A stretch of 33,000 nt of DNA from contig JAFSCD010000005.1 in assembly GCA_017436955.1 (NCBI GenBank), forward strand, positions 1 to 33,000. The letters run 5' to 3'. This document shows, piece after piece, positions 14,852-23,590 of the stretch. The notes under the pieces were generated by a model. It was not told where the DNA came from, did no database searches, and was given only the letters and a program-made list of their open reading frames with translations. The first letter of the stretch is position 1; every line of letters begins with the position of its first letter. The DNA is from Oscillospiraceae bacterium (GTDB lineage: Bacteria > Bacillota > Clostridia > Oscillospirales > Oscillospiraceae). The position numbers and the translations under genes are program-made.

Positions 14852-15904
14852 TCAGATCTTCCGTCCCATGGCGGCCAGTTCGGCCTGAATGTAGGCAAGG
14901 GACGCGATCTTTGCCTTGGTCTGCTCCACATCCAGCAGCTGGGTGTTGTGGGAGTTGAACTCCGTCAGGGGATTGCGCTCGGCGTCACCCTGGCTGATGT
15001 ACTTATCGTAGTTCAAGCCGCGCTTGTCGCAGGGTACGCGGTAGAAAGCGCCCATATCAATGGCGTTGGCGCACTCCTCGTTGGTCAGCAGGGTCTCGTA
15101 CATCTTTTCGCCGTGGCGGATGCCGATGACCTTGATGTTCTTCTTGTCGCCGCCAAACAGCTCGCAAACAGCTTCAGCCTGGGTCTGGATGGTGCAGGCA
15201 GGTGCCTTCTGTACCAGAATATCGCCGCTCTCGCCGTGCTCAAAGGCAAAGAGCACCAGGTCAACCGCCTCGTCCAGAGACATAATGAAACGGGTCATAG
15301 AGCCGTCGGTGATGGTGATGGGGTTGCCGCTTTTGATCTGCTCGATCCACAGCGGGATCACGGAGCCACGGGAGCACATTACGTTGCCGTAGCGGGTGCA
15401 GCAGATCTTGGTTCTTTCGGGGCTGACGGTTCTGGACTTGGCAACGATGACCTTCTCCATCATCGCCTTGGAGGTACCCATGGCGTTGACGGGGTAGGCG
15501 GCCTTGTCGGTGGAAAGGCAGACCACGTTCCGGACGCCGGCTTCGATAGCGGCGGTCAGCACATTTTCGGTGCCCAGCACATTGGTCTTGACAGCCTCGA
15601 TAGGGAAGAACTCGCAGGAGGGGACCTGCTTGAGCGCGGCGGCGTGGAAAATATAGTCAACGCCGTGCATCGCGTTCTTGACGGAAGCCAGGTCACGGAC
15701 GTCGCCGATATAGAACTTGATCTTATCCGCCACCTCCGGCATTCTTACCTGGAATTCGTGGCGCATATCGTCCTGCTTCTTCTCATCGCGGGAGAAGATG
15801 CGGATCTCGCCGATATCGGTCTGAAGAAACCGGTTCAGCACCGCGTTGCCGAAAGAACCGGTACCACCGGTGATCATCAATGTTTTACCTGTAAATAAAC
15901 CCAT
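14852..15904 (-). CDS. capE: UDP-GlcNAc 4,6-dehydratase/5-epimerase (CapE/FnlA type)
   Basis: 350 residues. TGGTGSFGNAVLNRFL starts at residue 12 (NAD binding). STDKAAYPVNAMGTSKAMME carries the Lys of the SDR active site with Met replacing Tyr, as in the CapE/FlaA1 group. RYGNVMCSRGSVIPLW and FIMSLDEAVDLVLFA follow, and the C-terminal YDKYISQGD part is typical of FnlA/WbjB. It converts UDP-GlcNAc to the 4-keto-6-deoxy L-sugar that CapF then reduces. AGGAG lies before the ATG at 15904. It is followed after 1 bp by udk. PseB-like enzymes are close relatives, but pairing with CapF favours the FnlA role. Confidence 0.9.
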   Translation of the reverse strand: MGLFTGKTLMITGGTGSFGNAVLNRFLQTDIGEIRIFSRDEKKQDDMRHEFQVRMPEVADKIKFYIGDVRDLASVKNAMHGVDYIFHAAALKQVPSCEFFPIEAVKTNVLGTENVLTAAIEAGVRNVVCLSTDKAAYPVNAMGTSKAMMEKVIVAKSRTVSPERTKICCTRYGNVMCSRGSVIPLWIEQIKSGNPITITDGSMTRFIMSLDEAVDLVLFAFEHGESGDILVQKAPACTIQTQAEAVCELFGGDKKNIKVIGIRHGEKMYETLLTNEECANAIDMGAFYRVPCDKRGLNYDKYISQGDAERNPLTEFNSHNTQLLDVEQTKAKIASLAYIQAELAAMGRKI

Positions 15905-15939
15905 AAGTATCGCTCCTGCTCTTTATGTAATATTGTAAA

Positions 15940-17037
15940 TCAATAATTGTCTTCAAAATCCTGAATATCGTAGGTGGCAACGCCTGCTTTCTTTCGCATT
16001 GGCGCCCACAAAAGCCACACAAGCCACAAATAGGGCTCAAAGGATATGAGTGCAAATATCCAGTTCAGCAGATCGGCTTTCCAGCTTTGCCGCTTGTCGA
16101 TCTTAAACTGCTTCCAATCCACGCCGAAGGGGTACAGCTTTTCTGCCTTTACCCGCTTGAGAAAGGCTTTCAGGAACGTTTTGTCCTTGCAGAACATCAG
16201 CATACTGCGCAAGCACGACTGCATAGCACGAACCTGCGCATTGCGCATTCTTGCGTTGGTGTCGGTGCCGTCGTAGTTTTGGAAGGACATCTCCTTCATA
16301 GCGGCGTATTCCTTTGCCAGCTTGTACATACAGCCGCAATGTCGGCTGTAATTTACCTTGTGGGATACGGAGTCGGCTCTTTGGAAGTAATAGTAAACCG
16401 GGGCTTCCGTCATTACCATCCGCCTGCATCTCGCCTTGAACTTTGCAATGAACAAGGTATCATCGGAATAGTAAACATCGGGGCGGAAGCGGATTTTGTA
16501 CTGATCCAGAATGTCCTTGCGGAACCAGTAGAAGCCGGAGCCGGTGGTATAATGGCTGCCAAACATCTGATAGCCGCCGGCAATGTACGAAGGCTTGTAA
16601 GCATCCAGCTGAACATCCGTTTCGCAATATTCATAGACCCGCTTTTCCCGGAAGAGAAGCAGATCGTTGTCGCCGTCCATAACAATATCGCACAGATATT
16701 TCAGGCAGTTCTTCTCAATCCAGTCATCGCCGTCAACAAACCAGACATACCGTCCGGTCGCTTTCTCCAGGCCGGCAGAGCGGGCGAGCACAACGCCGCG
16801 GTTTTCACCGTGGAACACCTTGATGTTGGGGTATCTGCTTTTGTAGCTTTCCAGGATGTCGTAGGTGCCGTCCTTGGAACCGTCGTTGATACAGATGACT
16901 TCATAGCTTGCCGGGTCGATATTCTGATGCATCAAAGAATCCAGACATCTTCCAATGTAATCCTGCAGATTGTATACGGGGATTACGATGGACAAAAGAA
17001 GCCCGGTGGATGTTGCGGCAGAGTCTTTTGTTTCCAT
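15940..17037 (-). CDS. GT2 family glycosyltransferase
   Basis: 365 residues. AGGAGG lies 7 nt before the ATG at 17037. The GT-A domain begins at about residue 13: LLSIVIPVYNLQDYIGRCLD, VICINDGSKDGT and the DxD motif WFVDGDDWIEKN. Acceptor-side motifs are RPDVYYSDDTLF and VYYYFQRADSVSHKVN, like EpsJ-type enzymes. Hydrophobic patches at about 320-345 (WIFALISFEPYLWLVWLLW) suggest membrane association near the C-terminus. It likely adds a sugar to the lipid-linked capsule unit on the cytoplasmic side. It lies between the acyltransferase and capE in the same operon. Sugar specificity is not visible. Confidence 0.88.
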   Translation of the reverse strand: METKDSAATSTGLLLSIVIPVYNLQDYIGRCLDSLMHQNIDPASYEVICINDGSKDGTYDILESYKSRYPNIKVFHGENRGVVLARSAGLEKATGRYVWFVDGDDWIEKNCLKYLCDIVMDGDNDLLLFREKRVYEYCETDVQLDAYKPSYIAGGYQMFGSHYTTGSGFYWFRKDILDQYKIRFRPDVYYSDDTLFIAKFKARCRRMVMTEAPVYYYFQRADSVSHKVNYSRHCGCMYKLAKEYAAMKEMSFQNYDGTDTNARMRNAQVRAMQSCLRSMLMFCKDKTFLKAFLKRVKAEKLYPFGVDWKQFKIDKRQSWKADLLNWIFALISFEPYLWLVWLLWAPMRKKAGVATYDIQDFEDNY

Positions 17038-17071
17038 TCCATTACCTCCTGAATGAATGCGTGTGCGGCGC

Positions 17072-18115
17072 TTACCGATTACCGCTGAAAACCCAGTGCA
17101 GCGGTTTTATATAGCGCAAAATCCATGCCACCGCCACGGAGATGGCAGTAACCGTCAGCCAGCTCACAGCGAAATACAGCAAAGCAGGCAGGGTCAGCCC
17201 GGCGAAAATAAACTTTCCCAGAAAAATGCCCGCTGCCGAATGCACGCCGTAGATAATCATTGTGGAGACCTTCGGCGCAGGGAACACCTTGTCCTGCTGG
17301 CAGAGCCTCACCATCAGCAACAAAAACGCGGCGAACACCAGCGGCACAGCAATTCGGTTGTTGAAGCAGGGAATGAGCCGGTCAAACAGCAGCGATTCCA
17401 GCAGACTTGCCCCAAAGAGTGCTACAATGAGCAGCGCCAGGGGAATCCGCCTGGCAGTTTTCAGCAGCCACGCCTGCACATCGGTGTGCCGGGCAAGCAG
17501 GCAGCCAAGCCAATAGTAGGCAAAGAAGTTCGGCTGGAACAGCGCCCGCTCGTAGCCGCCCAAATCCACGGACAGCTCCCATCCCGGGATTCCTGCGATC
17601 ACCGCTGCCATCAGAAGAACGATGCTGACGGTTGTGTTCTTGAGGGCAAGCGTAAGAGCCGGCGCCAGCAGAATGAATACACACAGCTGGAACATATACC
17701 ACATCGGGAATGCGTACTCGTAAAAAACGATACCCTTCAGGATGCTGAGGATATCCAGCGCTACATTTCCCTGCAGAAAACCGGGGACCAGCAGGGAAAC
17801 CGCCGCATACATCCCGTAGTAAAATGCGGACCAGGCCAAGAACGGCATCAGCACAGAGGTCACGCGCTTCTTCTGCTTTTGCAGCGCATCGCTGACCGTG
17901 TCTACGTTTCGGTAAAACAAATAGCCGGACAGCAGAAAAAAGATGGGAACAGCGGTGGTGCAAATGCCGTGGGTCAGGAAGCTGATGATTCGCGAAGAAA
18001 TCGTATAGGCGTTGCCGTCTACCATATGCATATGGATGGCAACCACCATCAGGGAACAGACCACCGGCACGATATTCAGGAAATTGCTGTTGATGAAAGA
18101 AGTGTTCTTTTTCAT
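17072..18115 (-). CDS. Membrane acyltransferase (acyltransferase 3/OafA-like)
   Basis: 347 residues from ATG 18115, which has AAAGGG 9 nt upstream. An upstream ATG at 18148 lacks a ribosome site and overlaps the previous gene. About ten hydrophobic segments fill the protein. FLNIVPVVCSLMVVAIHMHM contains the conserved early His of this family. AVPIFFLLSGYLFYRNVD is the signature loop, and FPMWYMFQLCVFILL follows. These enzymes move acetyl or other short acyl groups to surface sugars across the membrane. Here the target is probably the capsule polymer. It sits between two glycosyltransferase genes. The acyl donor and site cannot be told. Confidence 0.87.
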   Translation of the reverse strand: MKKNTSFINSNFLNIVPVVCSLMVVAIHMHMVDGNAYTISSRIISFLTHGICTTAVPIFFLLSGYLFYRNVDTVSDALQKQKKRVTSVLMPFLAWSAFYYGMYAAVSLLVPGFLQGNVALDILSILKGIVFYEYAFPMWYMFQLCVFILLAPALTLALKNTTVSIVLLMAAVIAGIPGWELSVDLGGYERALFQPNFFAYYWLGCLLARHTDVQAWLLKTARRIPLALLIVALFGASLLESLLFDRLIPCFNNRIAVPLVFAAFLLLMVRLCQQDKVFPAPKVSTMIIYGVHSAAGIFLGKFIFAGLTLPALLYFAVSWLTVTAISVAVAWILRYIKPLHWVFSGNR

Positions 18116-18128
18116 AATCTTGAGCCCT

Positions 18129-19046
18129 TTATGTACGGTCTGTAACAATTCTGCGGTAGGCTTCGGGGTAGGCTTCCATCAGCTTTTTGAAATCAATTTC
18201 AGAGGCGTTTTCCACCACATTTTGTGTGGCCAGCTGAACCGTCTGCGATTGCGCGACAAGGGAGAAGATTTTGTGGTACTTTCTGGTTTTGATAAAGCGA
18301 ACGCCGTTTTCGGCGGCCATAAACATACACCACATATCGTCGTTTTTCAACGCATACTTGATAATCAGCTCTTTTTTCAGCATATGCTGCGGATATGCGC
18401 CGTAGGGGATGAGATAACCGCCGCCGGTGGAAGGGCAAACGGAGAAAGAAGGCTGCTTACAGGCAACGTCGGAAATGGTATCCCATCTGCCGACATTGTA
18501 TAAATTCGTTTTCTTCTTCGGAAAAGCCTGCGCCCGCTCGCAAACGAGACAGCCCGGGAATTCCCGATGCTTGGCAACAAGCCGCTTGATAGCATCTATA
18601 GGATAGATAATGTCATCGTCAAAGGTGATGACAACTTCGTTTTCCTTTTGTTCCTGGATGCAGTAGAAATATTTTTTGTGGCCGAACAGATTGTCGCACC
18701 ACTTGATTTCCAGACCGTATTTTTCAAGGTCGGTAAGACTTTCGGGGAGCGTATGGTTGGGGAATTGCTCTTCTGCCAGCCAGAGGATAATTCTGTCCGG
18801 CTTGCAGGACTGCTGCATCAATGACTTGATGGCAAGGTGCGCATAGTTAATTCGCGCGGGGAACGAAGTCAAGGAAGCAGTTACGCGAATATCCCGCTTC
18901 TCTTGATTGAGCGGCTGCGCCGGAATCTTACTGCTCCCAATCAGTTTGTTGTCCAGCTTTGAAAAAAACCGGTAGGATACACCGCCAAAATACGGAATCC
19001 GGATTGCTTCCGGAAATTTTAACTTTTCGGTTAATCTGCGGTTCAT
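18129..19046 (-). CDS. Glycosyltransferase with DxD motif (GT-A type)
   Basis: 305 residues from ATG 19046, with AGAGG 8 nt upstream; a TTG two codons earlier is too close to that site. Key stretches are VTASLTSFPARINYAHLAIK, QQSCKPDRIILWLAEEQFP, VVITFDDDIIYPIDAIKRLV (the DxD donor-metal site) and KNDDMWCMFMA. No signal peptide or membrane segment is seen. This pattern recurs in capsule loci of Firmicutes, where the enzyme is annotated only as a glycosyltransferase. It follows the flippase and precedes the acyltransferase in the operon. Linkage and sugar are unknown. Confidence 0.82.
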   Translation of the reverse strand: MNRRLTEKLKFPEAIRIPYFGGVSYRFFSKLDNKLIGSSKIPAQPLNQEKRDIRVTASLTSFPARINYAHLAIKSLMQQSCKPDRIILWLAEEQFPNHTLPESLTDLEKYGLEIKWCDNLFGHKKYFYCIQEQKENEVVITFDDDIIYPIDAIKRLVAKHREFPGCLVCERAQAFPKKKTNLYNVGRWDTISDVACKQPSFSVCPSTGGGYLIPYGAYPQHMLKKELIIKYALKNDDMWCMFMAAENGVRFIKTRKYHKIFSLVAQSQTVQLATQNVVENASEIDFKKLMEAYPEAYRRIVTDRT

Positions 19047-19065
19047 ATTCAAAACCTCTTATCGC

Positions 19066-20523
19066 TTACTTGCTCTTTCCTTTTTTGAGGATGGTGAGGA
19101 TGTAACGCATACTTTCATTTTTTGTCAGTGCGGACAGCAGCACATAGACCGCAACGCCCACAACAACCTGGATTGCCAGCGTTGCAATATTGCCCAAAGG
19201 CAATTGCGCCAGCGGATATACGAAGACAAACATCATTGCCGACAGCAGGAAGGAAGGCAGAATATCCAGCGCTTGCCTGCCTACACCGTAGCCCAGCAGC
19301 TTTTTGTTGGGAATGGCATCAATAATGGCGTTGATAATGGCGCCTGCCAGCATACTCAAGGCGATGGCCATAACACCGAAGGGAATGGAGGCAATCAGCA
19401 GCGCAACGCCGATAACCTTCTTGACAATTTCCAGCTTCAGGGCAATATCGCTTCTGCCCATAGCCTTGATTGCCTGCAGATTGTCAATCTCGATGGGCAT
19501 AAACATAAAGGTGAAACAGATGATCTGCATATAAGGCACGCTCTCCAGCCACTTATCGGTCAGAAGAAGGCTGATCAGCGGCTGTGCCACGGCGGCAAGA
19601 CCTGCCAGCAGCGGCATCAGGATGTATGTGCTGGTCTTGATTGCGCGGCGCAAAATAACCAGCATATCCTCTTTTGAGGTCTGCCGCTTGGAAAGGGCAG
19701 GGAACAGCACGCTTTCAATGGTGCCGCCCACATTGGACTCCACCAGCTGGGGGAAGCTCTGACCTTTGTTATAAAACGCCAGGTCTGCGGAGGTGTAAAA
19801 CTTGCCGATCACCAGGCTGCGCAGGTCATTATACAGCACTTTGATAATGGAAGCGGCAAAAATCTTCCAGCCATAGGAGAACAGCGATTTGAACCGCTCT
19901 ACCGAGAATGCAAAATCAGGACGCCACGGCACTACGAACACAAGTACGACCATAATGGTGACGATGTTCACGCAATACTGCGCAACCAGCGCCCAAACGC
20001 CACAGCCGGCGCAGGCCATCCAGATGCCCACAGCGGCGGACAAAACGGTGGCACAAGCGGAGGAGTACAGCGTTTTCTTGAATTGCATCGTGTGGGAAAT
20101 ATAGGCCTGCTGCACGCTGACAACGGCAGCGGCGATAATCTGAATGCCCATCACACGGATGACCGCAATCAGCAGTTCCCGGTCGTAGGCGGAATAGAAA
20201 TCTGCCAGCAGCGGCGCACCAAAGAACAGCACCGCATACAGGAAAAGGCTCATTCCCAGGCTGAAGAAGAAAACCGTGGAGAAATCCAAATTGTCGGCGT
20301 CCTTTTTCTGTACCAGCGAGGTGGAAAAGCCGCTGACTACCAACTTGTCGCAGATGGAGATAAACACCGACACCAGCGCAATAATACCGTAATCCTCCGG
20401 CAGCAGCAAGCGCGCCAGAATGATGGATACGATAAAATTGACAAGCTGGGTGGAGGTCCGCTCGCAGAATTTCCAAAGCGCGCCGGATATGGTTTTTTTG
20501 CGCAAAGACTGATTGTCGCTCAT
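19066..20523 (-). CDS. Polysaccharide flippase, Wzx-like
   Basis: 485 residues with about 12-14 hydrophobic helices. The N-terminus, TISGALWKFCERTSTQLVNF followed by IILARLLLPEDYGIIALVSV, is the signature of WzxC/RfbX-type MATE/MOP-superfamily exporters. GKFYTSADLAFYNKGQSFPQ and ESVLFPALSKRQ are also typical. It flips undecaprenyl-linked repeat units outward for the Wzy-like polymerase at 22337. AAGGAAG lies before the ATG, 14 bp after the licD stop. Identification of the superfamily is strong; the cargo is inferred from the operon. Confidence 0.92.
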   Translation of the reverse strand: MSDNQSLRKKTISGALWKFCERTSTQLVNFIVSIILARLLLPEDYGIIALVSVFISICDKLVVSGFSTSLVQKKDADNLDFSTVFFFSLGMSLFLYAVLFFGAPLLADFYSAYDRELLIAVIRVMGIQIIAAAVVSVQQAYISHTMQFKKTLYSSACATVLSAAVGIWMACAGCGVWALVAQYCVNIVTIMVVLVFVVPWRPDFAFSVERFKSLFSYGWKIFAASIIKVLYNDLRSLVIGKFYTSADLAFYNKGQSFPQLVESNVGGTIESVLFPALSKRQTSKEDMLVILRRAIKTSTYILMPLLAGLAAVAQPLISLLLTDKWLESVPYMQIICFTFMFMPIEIDNLQAIKAMGRSDIALKLEIVKKVIGVALLIASIPFGVMAIALSMLAGAIINAIIDAIPNKKLLGYGVGRQALDILPSFLLSAMMFVFVYPLAQLPLGNIATLAIQVVVGVAVYVLLSALTKNESMRYILTILKKGKSK

Positions 20524-20537
20524 TGAAACTTACTTCC

Positions 20538-21344
20538 TTACAGTTTGCATTCCACAATGGTGGTGCAGCATTCATAGACCTCCGACTCCGGAGGAAGCTG
20601 CATATAGTCACCGTATCGTTTGGTTAAGAATTCGTGATAATTTTTGGGGATAAAGAAGGTCTTGTCCTCAAAAGGATGCTCAATCAGCTCCTCAAAGGTG
20701 CATCTGGGAATGGGGTAGATGCCGTTGTTGGGATGGGCGACCTTGTAGACATACTTGGTGGGCAGCCACTTAAACATTTTCATAGCGCCGCCACGCATAG
20801 CGTTGATGATACCGTAGGGCAGCCAGGAGAACAGACCGTATATACGGCGCTTGCCTGCCGTGCCGGTGTAGATGCCGCTTTTGACCTTGCCGACGCAGGA
20901 CCAGAACATCGCCAGCTTAACCTGCAGCTTCAAAAAGCAGGGGATGATATTGTCAATGGGGTGCAGGTCGATAAATACGCCGCTGTGCAGATCCGTAAGT
21001 GTTGCCAGCTCCTGCTCCACAAACACGGTGCCGTTTAAGCGCACCTTGCCCCAGCTGTTGGGGTAGCGCTTCTCGGAGCAGTAGTTGCTGAAGAAAATCT
21101 TTTCGTTGGGGTGCTTTTTCATATAGCGCACGAATTTGTCGTAATCCCGGCGGGGCATACACATATCAATATCGTGATCCCAGGGGATGAAGCCGTTGTG
21201 CCGCACCGCGCCGATTACCGAGCCGCCGTAAAGCGAGCATTTGAAGCCCTGCTCCCGGCAGATGCGATCCACTTCCGTGGCAATTTCCAGCATCCGCGCG
21301 TGGCAAATTTCCATATCGTATCCGCAAACTGTATATTTGCTCAT
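20538..21344 (-). CDS. LicD-family phosphotransferase
   Basis: 268 residues from ATG 21344 (AAGGAG 12 nt upstream). An ATG at 21386 would overlap the previous gene by 26 bp and lacks such a site. The nucleotidyltransferase-like core is clear: CSLYGGSVIGAVRHNGFIPW, then DHDIDMCMPRRDYDKF with the metal-binding Asp pair, and later GVFIDLHPIDNI. LicD enzymes transfer phosphocholine, and relatives transfer polyol phosphates, from CDP donors to surface glycans. No choline genes are seen in the window but tagD is, so CDP-glycerol is a possible donor (inference). The gene lies between the HlpA-type glycosyltransferase and the flippase. Confidence 0.9.
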   Translation of the reverse strand: MSKYTVCGYDMEICHARMLEIATEVDRICREQGFKCSLYGGSVIGAVRHNGFIPWDHDIDMCMPRRDYDKFVRYMKKHPNEKIFFSNYCSEKRYPNSWGKVRLNGTVFVEQELATLTDLHSGVFIDLHPIDNIIPCFLKLQVKLAMFWSCVGKVKSGIYTGTAGKRRIYGLFSWLPYGIINAMRGGAMKMFKWLPTKYVYKVAHPNNGIYPIPRCTFEELIEHPFEDKTFFIPKNYHEFLTKRYGDYMQLPPESEVYECCTTIVECKL

Positions 21345-21360
21345 CGTGTGTATGTGCTCC

Positions 21361-22359
21361 TTAATGCTTTTTTCGCTTTCTGCCAATACTTTTCCAAATC
21401 AAATCCGCGTGTCCGTAGAAAAGACACTTGGCATAATAGGTCAGCTTATACTTAATCTGCAGGAAGGGATGACCGAAGCCGCTGATATAGCTTAAGCGGT
21501 CCATATAGTGCATATCGGCAACGATGTGCTGGGGATCCTGCAGGGGGAAGGTAATTTCGTGCCGCTCCATATCGAACATTGCCTGCTGCGCTTTGGGCAG
21601 ACACTCAATATAGGCGTTTGTGTGGGTTGCGTTTTCCGTGGTGCCAATATCCGTAACCATATTCTTTTTCGGGATAATGGCAAGGCGGGAATGCAGCAAC
21701 GCATCAGAGCCGAGAACGGTCTCCCAATAGGGGATACCGGTGTTCTTATGGCGCAGGGCGGTATGATACCAGGACTGTTTGTAATCCTTGCCATAAAGCC
21801 GCTCCAAACAGCGCCAGTTATATTCGTCATCCAAGTGAAGATATTTTTCGTCCCAGCTGTCAGCAACGCGCTTCCAGGTTGCCCAGGCGGTAGAGCCACA
21901 GGGGGCAAAGAAATAATCGCCGGGACAATCCTCGTAGACACCCAAAAGATTCGTGCCACAAATGTGGTTAATCCGGGTGTCATTTTCGTATTTGTCAAGA
22001 AGATACTTGCAGTAGGGATAGAAGCTCTGGGAGGGAATACGGTCATCCTCCAGAATGATGCACTTGTCAACGATGGAGAATGCCCACTTGTGGGAATAGA
22101 AGGTGGAGGGGTCGCAGCCGTAGTTTTGCTCGTTATACATTCTGTAGACGGTGCATTCCCAGTCGATATTTTCCGCAATCTTTCGGCACTTTTCGATATT
22201 CTCCACATCGTCGGGTCTGCCCTCACGCGGGCCATCCTGCCACAGAAGCAGGGTGCTGGGGCGTGCCTCCCGTACGGATTCAAAAACCTTTTCAAAAACA
22301 TCGGGTCTGGCGAAGAAAATCAGCAGTACGGGAACATCAATTTTCCAAGGCTTTGCCAT
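21361..22359 (-). CDS. Glycosyltransferase, HlpA/GNT-I-like GT-A fold
   Basis: 332 residues. Two ATGs lie close together. The one at 22368 directly abuts AAGGAGG, while 22359 has it 9 nt upstream, so 22359 is preferred. VPVLLIFFARPDVFEKVFES, LLLWQDGPREGR and the DxD-like VDKCIILEDDRIPSQSFYPY resemble proteins annotated as hemolytic protein HlpA or nucleotide-diphospho-sugar transferases. CGSTAWATWKR and TENATHTN follow. Despite the HlpA name, a sugar transferase role fits the operon best. It overlaps the polymerase gene by 23 bp. Specificity is unknown. Confidence 0.8.
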   Translation of the reverse strand: MAKPWKIDVPVLLIFFARPDVFEKVFESVREARPSTLLLWQDGPREGRPDDVENIEKCRKIAENIDWECTVYRMYNEQNYGCDPSTFYSHKWAFSIVDKCIILEDDRIPSQSFYPYCKYLLDKYENDTRINHICGTNLLGVYEDCPGDYFFAPCGSTAWATWKRVADSWDEKYLHLDDEYNWRCLERLYGKDYKQSWYHTALRHKNTGIPYWETVLGSDALLHSRLAIIPKKNMVTDIGTTENATHTNAYIECLPKAQQAMFDMERHEITFPLQDPQHIVADMHYMDRLSYISGFGHPFLQIKYKLTYYAKCLFYGHADLIWKSIGRKRKKH

Positions 22360-23569
22360 TTGCAGCATCCTCCTTAAAGATCAGTTCGATGGCGAGCGGC
22401 GCCAGAAACCAGGTGGTCAGACCAAGGGGCAGGGAAGCGTGGATGGGGTTGGTAAGACCCATCAAACCGAACATGGTGGTTACCACGCCGAATTGAGCCT
22501 TGTGTTCACCCAGCTGCTTCTTTGTATGTCTGCTCAAAGAGAAGAACAGACCGTAGAAGGGCAGACCGCCCAAAATGCCGGTGTCGGACAAAACGGTCAG
22601 GAAGGTGGCGTGACCGTCAAAATCCAGCTGCCGGTTGCCGATAAAGGGACTTTGCAGGAAAGCCTTGATGGTGTCGCCGTAAAGTGTCAGACGGCCATTC
22701 AGGTTATAGCCATCGGCACCCTTGCCAACCAAAAAGTCCAGAATCTCACTCAACCGCAGGACAACCTGCTTCGACGGGATAATGCGGATCGCATATTCCA
22801 GAATCTGCGGCAGGAACAGCGAGAGGGCAATGACGCACAAGGCGAAAAGAATCTTATTGAGCGTAGAGCGGATATTCCGGAAAATCTGAAACAGCACGCC
22901 GATAACGGCGATCAGGATCGCCAGGGTGTACTGGGCGTTAACCAGGAAGATAATACCCAGAATGACCGCAACAATGGAAAGCCATCTGGGGATGCCCTTA
23001 AACTGGATCATAATGATGGACATAACGGAGATGATCATCGGAACGGCGTAGACGAAATAATAGCCGGCAAGGTTCATGCTGGAAAGGTCCACATCGCCGC
23101 CCCATTGTTTGATTGCACCCGGGTTCTCGATGAGGTAGATCCAGGTGATAACGATGACGTATACCATCAGCGCAATGCCTGCACCGGTCAAAAGCAGCTT
23201 CTGCTTTCGCGTGGCGGTCTTATGCACCCGGAAGAACAGGAAAGCAGGAAAATACAAAGAAGTGTACTGATACATCTTTGCGGTAAACTGCTTCGTAGTT
23301 CGATTGGCTACATCCTGCGCAATGGTGCGTGTATCGGTCAGCAGGGTGTAAAATAACGCCAAAAGAACGATCAGCACAAGGGATATGGCTACGATGGGAA
23401 GCAGATCCGCATCGATAATCATCATATATGCGCAGTAAACCAAAAGAAGCGCCAGCAGGATTGTTGATCCCAAAGAATATGCCGGCAGCAGATATGCCAC
23501 AAACAAATAGATGATCAACAAGATCTCCCAGAAGGGAAGCTTCTTTCTGCTTAATAATACCAAATCCAT
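22337..23569 (-). CDS. O-antigen ligase/polymerase-like membrane protein (Wzy-like)
   Basis: 410 residues with about ten to twelve hydrophobic helices. A large loop lies at about 260-330, containing NGRLTLYGDTIKAFLQSPFI and then GHATFLTVLSDTGILGG. The Arg of the NGR motif and the H-FL-LSD-G pattern mark the O-antigen ligase/polymerase (Wzy_C) family. It probably joins flipped repeat units outside the membrane. AAGGAG lies about 13 nt before the ATG at 23569. The 3' end overlaps the HlpA-type glycosyltransferase start. Ligase and polymerase roles cannot be split by sequence, but no other polymerase is present. Confidence 0.88.
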   Translation of the reverse strand: MDLVLLSRKKLPFWEILLIIYLFVAYLLPAYSLGSTILLALLLVYCAYMMIIDADLLPIVAISLVLIVLLALFYTLLTDTRTIAQDVANRTTKQFTAKMYQYTSLYFPAFLFFRVHKTATRKQKLLLTGAGIALMVYVIVITWIYLIENPGAIKQWGGDVDLSSMNLAGYYFVYAVPMIISVMSIIMIQFKGIPRWLSIVAVILGIIFLVNAQYTLAILIAVIGVLFQIFRNIRSTLNKILFALCVIALSLFLPQILEYAIRIIPSKQVVLRLSEILDFLVGKGADGYNLNGRLTLYGDTIKAFLQSPFIGNRQLDFDGHATFLTVLSDTGILGGLPFYGLFFSLSRHTKKQLGEHKAQFGVVTTMFGLMGLTNPIHASLPLGLTTWFLAPLAIELIFKEDAANGKALEN

Positions 23570-23590
23570 AAATGATAAAAAACTCCTTGT

